From contig JABMDE010000026.1 of assembly GCA_015904055.1 (NCBI GenBank), positions 1 through 20,925 on the forward strand: a stretch of 20,925 nt of DNA, read 5' to 3'. The position numbers and the translations under genes were made by a program. Of this stretch, positions 8,288 to 15,242 are shown piece by piece (the stretch's first letter is position 1; the number at the start of each line of letters is the position of its first letter). Source of the stretch: Nitrospira sp. Its GTDB lineage: Bacteria > Nitrospirota > Nitrospiria > Nitrospirales > Nitrospiraceae. The notes beneath the pieces were generated by a model. The model was not told the DNA's origin. It made no database searches and saw nothing but the letters and a program-made list of their open reading frames with translations.

Positions 8288-9391
8288 ATGTCCGTCGTCG
8301 ATATCTCATCGATTATTTCAGCTGATCCGATGGTGTGGGTGCCCTTCTATGCAGGAGGGGGCGCCGTGATTGCGGCAGCCGTGATTCTGTTCGTCATTGC
8401 GGGCGTACAGCAGGCGACGATTGCGCGCCACCAACGGAGCGAACAATTTCGGGAAGTATGGTTCCGTTTGTTGATCAAGAGCATGATGACAGCTCCGGAG
8501 GAATTGCCTCCCGTTCGGCACAGCGATGGCCAGGACTTTCTCCGGCTGTGGAACTACCTGAGTGAGTCGATCCGGGGAGACGACCGGAACGGCCTCAATG
8601 CGACGATGCGGTTGACAGGCATGGATCAGGTGGCGGTCAAGATGTTGAAGAGCTACAAGCTTGAGGACCGGCTGATGGCGGTGGTGGCGCTTGGACATTT
8701 GCGGGAACGAACCGTGTGGAACACACTTGAGCGGTTCGTGGTCTCGCGCACTCCTGAGCTGTCCTTGGCTGCCGCTCGATCGCTGATCCGCATTGATTCC
8801 CAGGCTGCGCTGGCGATTCTTATCCCGCTGGTCGGGGTTCGCACGGATTGGTCGTTTGTCAAAGTTGCGACGATGCTGAATGAGGCGGGTCCGGAACAGG
8901 TTGTCGAGGGGATGGCCCATGCATTGCGCGGGGCCACGTTAGATACAACGGTCCGATTCGTTCGTTGTTTGGAAGCGGTCGGAAGCCCTGGCGCGCTGCC
9001 TGTCGTTCGAGAGATTCTCGCGCGTGAGAACTGTGACGAGCGGGTGGTCGTGGCCTGCCTTCGGTGTTGTCGGCGACATGCCACTCGCCAGGATCTGGGT
9101 ACGGTTCGCGCCTATCTGGCGCACCCCAATCATCTCATCAGGCTCCATGCTGTTCTTGCCTTGGGTAGGATCGGGACCGAGGAGGATGAACCGTGGCTGA
9201 TCGACAGGCTGGAGGACGACGAATGGTGGGTTCGCTATCGGGCCGCAGAGGTGCTTGCCGGTTTTCCCTTCGTGAGCAGCGAGACGCTGGCGCGGATTCA
9301 TGCCGAACATCCGCTCCAACAGGTGCGGGATGTGCTCACCCCATTTGTCGCGCGTCGTGCGCAACGCGTCCTGCAGACTACCAATGGATGA
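8288..9391 (+). CDS. Membrane-anchored HEAT-repeat protein
   Basis: The 367-residue protein has one N-terminal membrane segment (about residues 16-40, Val/Ala/Ile-rich), a basic stretch after it, then an alpha-solenoid. Recurrent helix pairs read as HEAT repeats, for example LEDRLMAVVALGHLRE, LIRLHAVLALGRIGTEED and WWVRYRAAEVLAGF. Such solenoids bind protein partners; the topology suggests that the solenoid faces the cytoplasm. It is the last gene of the signalling cluster. Its stop overlaps the stop of the convergent TPR/barrel gene by 14 bases. A role as adaptor between the stand-alone receiver and the polysaccharide synthase is only an inference from position. Confidence 0.85.
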   Translation: MSVVDISSIISADPMVWVPFYAGGGAVIAAAVILFVIAGVQQATIARHQRSEQFREVWFRLLIKSMMTAPEELPPVRHSDGQDFLRLWNYLSESIRGDDRNGLNATMRLTGMDQVAVKMLKSYKLEDRLMAVVALGHLRERTVWNTLERFVVSRTPELSLAAARSLIRIDSQAALAILIPLVGVRTDWSFVKVATMLNEAGPEQVVEGMAHALRGATLDTTVRFVRCLEAVGSPGALPVVREILARENCDERVVVACLRCCRRHATRQDLGTVRAYLAHPNHLIRLHAVLALGRIGTEEDEPWLIDRLEDDEWWVRYRAAEVLAGFPFVSSETLARIHAEHPLQQVRDVLTPFVARRAQRVLQTTNG

Positions 9392-10740
9392 TGAGATTCA
9401 CGGCGCCTCCACGACGGGCGTACGACGCGTCTCGATCTTCATAATAGACTGTGGTTTCGAGTGAGAGACGCTCCGACAGCGGTACGATGGCGCCGCCCTG
9501 AATAATAAAACTGGAGAAGTCTCTAAAGTCTTGAGTCGTACGGATATTGTTGCTGGCGGTTCCGAATGAGCCGGAGGCAAAGAGCTGCACTCGGTCCGTC
9601 GGCCGCCAGGTCAGTTGGGTTGAGAAGGTGATGGCGCCGCTAGTCTGGACATAGTAGATCTTTTCGGTGAGCCATACGTTGTATGGGAAATAGATGGTGA
9701 TACCGGGAATCACGACATCGATACTGGTGGCGCCAAACACCATGTGACGATACCCCAAGGATGCTTCCAGGAATGACAGGGTCGGATGCGCTGTTCCCAG
9801 TCCTTGGAATACCTCTCCTCCAAACGACACATTGGGAGAAAAGCTTGGGTTGGCTGTCGCCAAGGCTCCGATGTACCCCCAGGCCTTTTCCCAGAGCTGG
9901 CTATAGAGTTCTCCGGATACGGGAACGTCCTGAAATCCAAACCGGGATTCGCCCGACCAGGGTGCGAGCGCCGATTGCGGCGGCCCCTTCGATCAGTCCG
10001 CTGTGTTCATTCGGAACGGAATGAGTGTAGCCATAATGGCTGTATCCGATTTTCAGATAGTCCCGAAACGGTAATGCGGGGCGTATCCGGTCGGCCCCGA
10101 TAGGGGCGCGAAGAGTCTGGGCCGGCGTCAGCGCGGCCAGTTCGGTTTTGATGGCCTCAATCCGCTGTGATAATTCCGGCTCGTCTGCCGTTGAGGCGAG
10201 ATCTTCATACAGACGAAGCGCCTCTGCGTACTCATGTTTCCAATACAGAGTATCGGCAAGTCCTCGCCGGGCGTCCAGGTTGTCCGGTTCTTCCTGGAGG
10301 ACCGACCGATAGCCGGCTTGTGCCTCATCGAGGTTCCCCTGCCAGGCCTTGACGCGAGCCAGCGCGATCCGGACCTCGTAATCGACCGGGTGCCGGAAGA
10401 GAATGTCTTCGTACAGTGCCACGGCTTCTTCGTATTGCTTGTGCCAGGAAAGAACACGCGCCAGGGCCGCTCGAACCTCGTCGTTCTCAGGATTCTCGAT
10501 CAGATACTGGCGGTAGGCATCGGCCGCCTGCTCGTACTCCTTCGCGGCTTCGTGGCGATGGGCTTCGAAGAGTGTATCGGACGGGGACTGGGCTGCCACC
10601 GGAGACGATGCTAGGCATCCAAGCAGACAGAGGAGAAATCCGATGCGACGAGTTCTCTCCGGAGGCAGATTCATTCGTCGGGGGTTCTGTTCATTGTCTT
10701 GACGAAGGAGCCGACTCGTCCTATTTTCTGGTATACGCAT
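9378..10740 (-). pseudogene. TPR + YaiO-like outer-membrane beta-barrel protein, copy 1 (frameshifted)
   Basis: The N-terminal part (10740-9901) carries a signal peptide (RRIGFLLCLLGCLASSPVAAQ) and TPR repeats, with repeated A-x-Y-x-x-x-L-x-x-x-P spacing over about residues 55-210. The barrel begins at DYLKIGYSHYGYTHS. The frame then stops at 9901. In the +1 frame it continues as GESRFGFQDVPVSGEL and on through ATANPSFSPN to the terminal NLIIHW (stop at 9378), with alternating barrel strands. One extra C in the CCC at 9952-9954 restores a single protein of about 453 residues, so this is a single-base frameshift or a sequencing error. Such proteins are thought to help polysaccharide cross the outer membrane. 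The start is at 10740 (MRIPEN, conserved in all copies) or ATG 10674 (present only here). Confidence 0.82.
10699..10727 (+). promoter_or_regulatory. Sigma70-like promoter for glycosyltransferase copy 1
   Basis: TTGACG (10699-10704), a 17-base spacer and TATTTT (10722-10727) point toward the glycosyltransferase start about 100 bases downstream. The same boxes and spacing occur at the equivalent place in module copies 2 and 3. The element lies inside the antisense leader of the TPR frame. Confidence 0.55.
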
Positions 10741-10823
10741 GGTGCAGGTGTGATCGTCTTCGATGTCCGTTATTGCTGCTCGAGAGTGAGCGCAGAGAAG
10801 AGACCTACGTGGTTGCCGATACT

Positions 10824-11660
10824 ATGTTTACGATACCGCAGTGGTTTTTTCTATCGTTCTTTATTTTCCAGACAGTCTGTTCTCTTTTTTTGGAGCTGAT
10901 CTCGTTCCATTTTCTCGTTCGGCATCTCCCCCGGCGCGCCCTCGATGATCTGCCCAGGACACAGACGGGATTCGAGCCTCAGATCAGCATTCTGGTTCCG
11001 GCCTATAATGAGGAGCAGACGATCGCGGACTCTGTCCGTTCGCTGCTTCAGCAGCAGTATGCGGAATTCGAGATCGTGGTCATCAATGACGGCTCGAAAG
11101 ACCGGACATTGGATGTCTTGATCGAGGAGTTTGAGTTGGTCCCGTTTCCGGAAGCCTACCCGGTGAATCTGCAGACCGAGAGGATCCGTGCGGTGTATTC
11201 CTCCAAACGGAACAGTAAGGTCCGTGTGATCGATAAGGACAATGGGGGCAAGGCCGACGCACTTAATGTCGGCATCAATCTGTCCCGCAATCCGTTGTTC
11301 TGTACGCTGGATTCGGACTCCATCCTGCAGCGGGATAGCTTGCAGCGTGTGGTGCAGCCGTTTTTGGACGATCCCTCGACTGTGGCGTCGGGCGGCACGG
11401 TGCGGATTGCCAACGGCTGCCAAGTGCAAGCGGGGTATTTGACTGCCGTCGGACTTCCGGCAAGCTGGCTTGGCCGGTTTCAGGTCGTCGAATACTATCG
11501 CGCGTTTTGGATCGGCCGGCTGGGATGGAATCCCTTCAATGCGATGCTGATCATCTCCGGCGCGTTCGGATTGTTCCGGAAGGATACGGTGGTGAAAGTC
11601 GGGGGCTATGCCAAGGGGTGTCACGGTGAAGATATGGAGCTCGTCGTTCGCTTGCATCGG
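10824..11660 (+). pseudogene. GT2 glycosyltransferase, copy 1, truncated after residue 279
   Basis: From ATG 10824 (alternative GTG at 10809) the protein matches copies 2 and 3 almost residue for residue: a membrane segment, ISILVPAYNEEQTIADS, VVINDGSKD, DKDNGGKADALN, the metal-binding DSDS and GEDMELVVRLHR. After Arg279 the homology stops abruptly at 11660. The next base begins the broken end of TPR copy 2, read in antisense. The frame runs on for 34 unrelated codons to a stop at 11762. The QxxRW motif and all C-terminal membrane helices are missing, so the product cannot be a working processive synthase. About ten residue differences from copy 2, seen by eye, show that it is a diverged copy rather than an assembly echo. 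Confidence 0.85.
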
Positions 11661-12446
11661 GATCAGGGTGCGAGTTCCGATGGATGTGGCTCCTTCAATC
11701 AACCCGTTGTGTTCGTTTGGGATGGACTGCGTGTATCCATACTGGCTGTACCCGATTTTTAGATAGTCCCGAAACGGCAATGCGGGGCGCATCCGGCTGG
11801 TCCCGATAGGGGCGCGAAGGGTCTGGGCCGGAGTCAGCGCGGCCAGTTCGGCTTTGATGGCCTCAATCCGCTGAGACAATTCCGGCTCGTCTGTAGTTGA
11901 GGAGAGGTCTTCGTACAGGCGGAGCGCTTCCGCGTACTCGCGGTTCCAGTACAGGGTATCGGCGAGTCCTTGCCGGGCGTCCGGGTTGTCCGGTTCTTCC
12001 TGGAGGACCGACTGATATCCGGCTTGTGCCTCATCAAGTTTTCCCTGCCAGGCCTTGACGCGAGCCAGCGCGATTCGGACATCGTGATCGACCGGGTGCC
12101 GGAAGAGAATGTCTTCATACAGCGCCACGGCCTCCTCGTACTGCTTCTGCCAGGAAAGCACACGCGCCAGGGCTGCTCGAACGTCGTCGTTCTCCGGATT
12201 TCCGATCAGATACTGGCGATAGGCGTTGGCAGCCTGCTCGTATTTCTTCGCGGTTTCGTGGCGATGGGCTTCGAAGAGTGTCTCCGAATGGGATTGGGCA
12301 GCCACTGGAGAGGATGCCAGGCATCCGAGCAGGCAGAGGAGCAATCCGGTGCGACGAGTTCTCGCCAGAGGAAGATTCGCTCGCTGGGGGTTCTGTTCAT
12401 TGTCTTGACGAAGGGGCCGACTCGTCTTATTTTCTGGTATGCGCAT
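11661..12446 (-). pseudogene. TPR/YaiO-like protein, copy 2, barrel lost
   Basis: From MRIPEN (ATG 12446) this matches copy 1: signal peptide RRTGLLLCLLGCLASSPVAAQ, the TPR array and the first barrel strands up to GATSIGTRTL. The homology ends at 11661 where the sequence joins glycosyltransferase copy 1 in antisense. The reading frame happens to remain open through that antisense sequence to 10851, which would give a chimera, but nothing supports a function for that tail. The codon equivalent to the signal-proximal ATG of copy 1 is GCG here, so only the upstream MRIPEN start is available. The barrel is absent, so export function should be lost. Confidence 0.8.
12405..12433 (+). promoter_or_regulatory. 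Sigma70-like promoter for glycosyltransferase copy 2
   Basis: TTGACG (12405-12410), a 17-base spacer and TATTTT (12428-12433) lie about 100 bases before the synthase start. Box sequences and spacing are the same as in modules 1 and 3. Confidence 0.55.
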
Positions 12447-12529
12447 GGTGCCGGTGTGACTGTATTCGATGTTCGTTGTTGCCGCTCGTGAGTGAGAGCA
12501 GAGAAGAGACACCCGTGTTTACCGATACT

Positions 12530-13927
12530 ATGTTTACGATACCGCAGTGGTTTTTCCTATCGTTCTTCATTTTTCAGACAGTTTGTTTTCTTTTCTTGGA
12601 GCTGATCTCGTTCCATTTTCTCGTGCGGCATCTCCCTCGGCGAGCTCTCGATGATCTGCCCAGGACACAGACGGGATTTGAACCTCAGATCAGCATTCTG
12701 GTTCCGGCCTACAATGAGGAGCAGACGATCGCCGACTCTGTCCGTTCGCTGCTCCAGCTGCAGTACGCGGAATTCGAAGTTGTGGTCATCAACGACGGTT
12801 CGAAAGATCGGACGCTGGATGTCTTGATCGAGGAGTTTGATTTGGTCCCGTTTCCGGAAGCCTACCCGGTGAATCTGCAGACTGAGAAGATCCGTGCGGT
12901 GTATATCTCCAAACGGAACAGCAAGGTTCGCGTCATCGATAAGGACAACGGGGGCAAAGCCGACGCACTCAATGCGGGTATCAATCTGTCCCGCAATCCG
13001 CTGTTCTGCACGCTGGATTCGGACTCCATCTTGCAGCGGGATAGCTTGCAGCGCGTGGTGCAGCCGTTTCTGGACGATCCCTCGACGGTGGCGTCGGGTG
13101 GCACGGTTCGGATCGCCAACGGCTGCCAAGTGCAAGCGGGGTATTTGACCGCCATCGGGCTTCCGGCAAGCTGGCTTGGCCGTTTTCAGGTCATCGAATA
13201 CTATCGCGCGTTTTGGATCGGCCGGCTCGGGTGGAATCCCTTCAATGCAATGCTGATCATCTCCGGCGCGTTCGGATTGTTCCGGAAGGATACGGTGGTG
13301 AGGGTCGGGGGCTATGCCAAGGGTTGTCACGGTGAAGATATGGAGCTTGTCGTGCGCCTGCATCGATACCTCCGCCTGCAGGGGGAGCGATACCGCATCA
13401 GCTTCGTGCCTCACGCATTCTGCTGGTCTGAGGCGCCGGAAAATCTTCGATCACTCAAGAGTCAGCGCATTCGGTGGCAGCGGGGGCTGTCCGAAGCGCT
13501 GTTGATGAATAAGCAAATGCTTTGCCATCCTCGCGCAGGGGCCGTCGGGTGGCTGTCGATGCCCTTCATGGTCTTATTCGAATGGTTGAGTCCCGCCGTG
13601 CTGGCAGCGGGGTATCTTTATACGGTGGCCGCGTGCCTGATGGGATTGTTATCGCCCGCTGCGGCCATCGCGTTTGTGACCGCCGAAATCGGGATGGGTA
13701 TTTTAGTGTCGGTGAGCGTCTTGCTCGTCGATGAAATCGCCTTTCACACCTATCCTGAATTCAAACAGGCGCGGACGCTCTGTGCGGCTGCGATCCTGGA
13801 AAATTTAGGTTTCCGTCAGCTAGTTTCGTGCTGGCGATTGATCGGATTATGGCAGTCGATGACCGGAGCCAAGGTCTCGTGGGGCTCGATTACCAGAACA
13901 GCCGCCTGGCGGGCGCCAGGAGCCTAA
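12530..13927 (+). CDS. Processive GT2 family membrane glycosyltransferase, copy 2 (complete)
   Basis: This 465-residue protein is built like polysaccharide synthases of the IcaA/BcsA/NodC type. It has an N-terminal membrane helix (about 7-30), a cytoplasmic GT-A domain with ISILVPAYNEE (54-64), NDGSKD (88-93), DKDNGGKADALNAG (137-150), the metal-binding DSD (163-165), GED (268-270) and QRIRW (312-316). C-terminal membrane helices follow between about 340 and 400. It should polymerise a sugar-nucleotide donor and move the chain across the inner membrane; the sugar is unknown. ATG 12530 is conserved in all copies, with GTG 12515 as an in-frame alternative. It is divergent from a TPR/YaiO-like gene, an arrangement recalling the yaiP-yaiO pairing. 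About a dozen residues differ from copy 3. Confidence 0.93.
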   Translation: MFTIPQWFFLSFFIFQTVCFLFLELISFHFLVRHLPRRALDDLPRTQTGFEPQISILVPAYNEEQTIADSVRSLLQLQYAEFEVVVINDGSKDRTLDVLIEEFDLVPFPEAYPVNLQTEKIRAVYISKRNSKVRVIDKDNGGKADALNAGINLSRNPLFCTLDSDSILQRDSLQRVVQPFLDDPSTVASGGTVRIANGCQVQAGYLTAIGLPASWLGRFQVIEYYRAFWIGRLGWNPFNAMLIISGAFGLFRKDTVVRVGGYAKGCHGEDMELVVRLHRYLRLQGERYRISFVPHAFCWSEAPENLRSLKSQRIRWQRGLSEALLMNKQMLCHPRAGAVGWLSMPFMVLFEWLSPAVLAAGYLYTVAACLMGLLSPAAAIAFVTAEIGMGILVSVSVLLVDEIAFHTYPEFKQARTLCAAAILENLGFRQLVSCWRLIGLWQSMTGAKVSWGSITRTAAWRAPGA

Positions 13928-13944
13928 CGGTAGTGACGGAGGAA

Positions 13945-14019
13945 GGTGTCAGGAACCATTTCCGACCGGGTGCGTCCCCTCCACGCTCCCGATTCGTCCA
14001 GGAAATGGTTCCTGACACC
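13945..14019. repeat. GGTGTCAG-type palindromic element A
   Basis: A perfect 19-bp inverted repeat, GGTGTCAGGAACCATTTCC (13945-13963) with its complement at 14001-14019, is separated by 37 bases. It lies 17 bases after the stop of glycosyltransferase copy 2. A second version at 17756-17830 has compensatory changes in both arms. It looks like a REP-type dispersed palindrome, possibly also acting as a transcript 3' end. No REP-associated transposase is present in the window. Confidence 0.8.
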
Positions 14020-14037
14020 GTCATCCTCCCGCAAAAA

Positions 14038-14133
14038 ATGGGACAGCGGCTCTCGCAAGCAATCGACGAGCAGGGCAATGTCGCGACGTATCTCTACGAT
14101 GCGGTCGGCAATCTGCTGACGATCACAGGCCTG
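14038..14133 (+). pseudogene. RHS-repeat protein scrap A
   Basis: The translation reads GQRLSQAIDEQGNVATYLYDAVGNLLTITGL, a recognisable RHS/YD repeat of about 32 codons with no start or remaining body of its own. It aligns in DNA with scrap B (17846-17968) and with the 5' end of the larger remnant C at 18798. The segment encoding YIYDD upstream is missing here, while the palindrome before it is kept. Confidence 0.7.
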
Positions 14134-14195
14134 ATGTTGATTTGGGAAGGGGCATGCCAGATGGGAGTGTTTGATAGAGGGCGACGATGAACCCG

Positions 14196-14374
14196 TTATG
14201 GGTGACAGGTGTGCGGGAGTCGAGCCAGGATTGCTGTATAGAGCGTATTCGCGATGGCGAGATACTCACGAACTTCCTTCATGGAGGGCACCTGGGCGTC
14301 TCCAGGATAGCGGAACTCCCACGCAAACACCGTGAGGGTTGTGACGGAGCGCATGCTGTCGCCCAAGCCGGCAG
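14196..14374 (-). pseudogene. 3' fragment of a HEPN-domain gene (duplicate of 18021-18203)
   Basis: Reverse-strand translation gives about 59 codons ending SMRSVTTLTVFAWEFRYPG, then DAQVPSMKEVREYLAIANTL, then YTAILARLPHTCHP and a stop at 14196. It is nearly identical in DNA to the 3' part of the HEPN gene at 17969-18433, but lacks the 5-base insertion that shifts the frame there. The fragment stops at 14374, where TPR copy 3 begins. It has no start codon of its own and is a recombination remnant. Confidence 0.82.
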
Positions 14375-15159
14375 ATCAGGGTGCGAGTTCCGATGGATGT
14401 GGCTCCTTCAATCAACCCGTTGTGTTCGTTTGGGATGGACTGCGTGTATCCATACTGGCTGTACCCGATTTTCAGATAGTCTCGAAACGGCAATGCGGGG
14501 CGTATCCGGCTGGTCCCGATAGGGGCGCGAAGGGTCTGGGCCGGAGTCAGCGCGGCCAGTTCGGCTTGGATTGCCTCAATCCGCTGTGACAATTCCGGCT
14601 CGTCCGCAGTTGTGGAGAGGTCTTTGTACAGGCGGAGCGCTTCCGTGTACTCGCGGTTCCAGTACAGGGTATCGGCGAGTCCTCGCCGGGCCTCCAGGTT
14701 GTCCGGTTCGTCCTGGAGAACCGACTGATATCCGGCTTGTGCCTCATCGAGTTTTCCCTGCCAGGCCTTGACGCGAGCCAGCGCGATTCGGACATCGTGA
14801 TCAACCGGGTGCCGAGAGAGAATGTCTTCATACAGCGCCACGGCCTCCTCGTACTGCTTCTGCCAGGACAGCACACGCGCCAGGGCTGCTCGCACGTCGT
14901 CGTGCTCAGGATTTCCGATCAGATACTGTCGGTAGGCGTTGGCCGCGTGCTCGTATTCCTTCGCGGCTTCGTGGCGATGGGCTTCGACGAGTGTCTCCGA
15001 AGGGGACTGGGCCGCCACTGGAGCGGATGCCAGGCATCCAAGCAGGCAGAGGAGCAATCCGATGCGACGAGTTCTCGCCAGAGGCAGATTCGTTCGCCGG
15101 GGGTTCTGTTCATTGTCTTGACGAAGGGGCCGACTCGTCCTATTTTCTGGTATGCGCAT
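14375..15159 (-). pseudogene. TPR/YaiO-like protein, copy 3, barrel lost
   Basis: From MRIPEN (ATG 15159) this again gives the leader, signal peptide (RRIGLLLCLLGCLASAPVAAQ), TPR repeats and first barrel strands to GATSIGTRTL, breaking at 14375, the same nucleotide of the gene as in copy 2. Past the break the frame crosses the HEPN fragment out of frame and stops at 14266. The signal-proximal start codon is ACG instead of ATG. The TPR part is about 250 residues and could still be secreted, but it has no barrel. Divergently transcribed from glycosyltransferase copy 3. Confidence 0.8.
15118..15146 (+). promoter_or_regulatory. Sigma70-like promoter for glycosyltransferase copy 3
   Basis: TTGACG (15118-15123), a 17-base spacer and TATTTT (15141-15146) lie at the same position relative to the synthase start as in modules 1 and 2. 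Confidence 0.55.
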
Positions 15160-15242
15160 GGTGCCGGTGTGACCGTATTCGATGTTCGTTGTTGCCGCTC
15201 GTGAGTGAGAGCAGGGAAGAGACACCCGTGTTTACCGATACT

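Larger units (their letters stand above)
11661..14374. repeat. Large repeat unit, first copy (TPR trunc - GT - palindrome - RHS scrap - HEPN tail)
   Basis: The order and sequence of this segment recur at 14375-18203. Both copies begin with GATCAGGGTGCGAGTTCCGA. The first ends at ...CCCAAGCCGGCA (14374) and the second passes the same point at 18203 and continues into the rest of a HEPN gene. This is the structure expected for a tandem duplication with its new joint at 14374/14375. Confidence 0.75.

Noticed and set aside
12557..13414. - strand open frames antisense to the glycosyltransferases (also 15270-15848)
   Set aside because: They recur only because the sense genes are repeated. There is no start context, and the translations resemble no known fold.
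13828..14190. + strand frame covering the end of GT copy 2, palindrome A and RHS scrap A
   Set aside because: It starts out of frame inside the synthase and runs through a palindrome. Only the RHS stretch is meaningful, and it is listed as a remnant.
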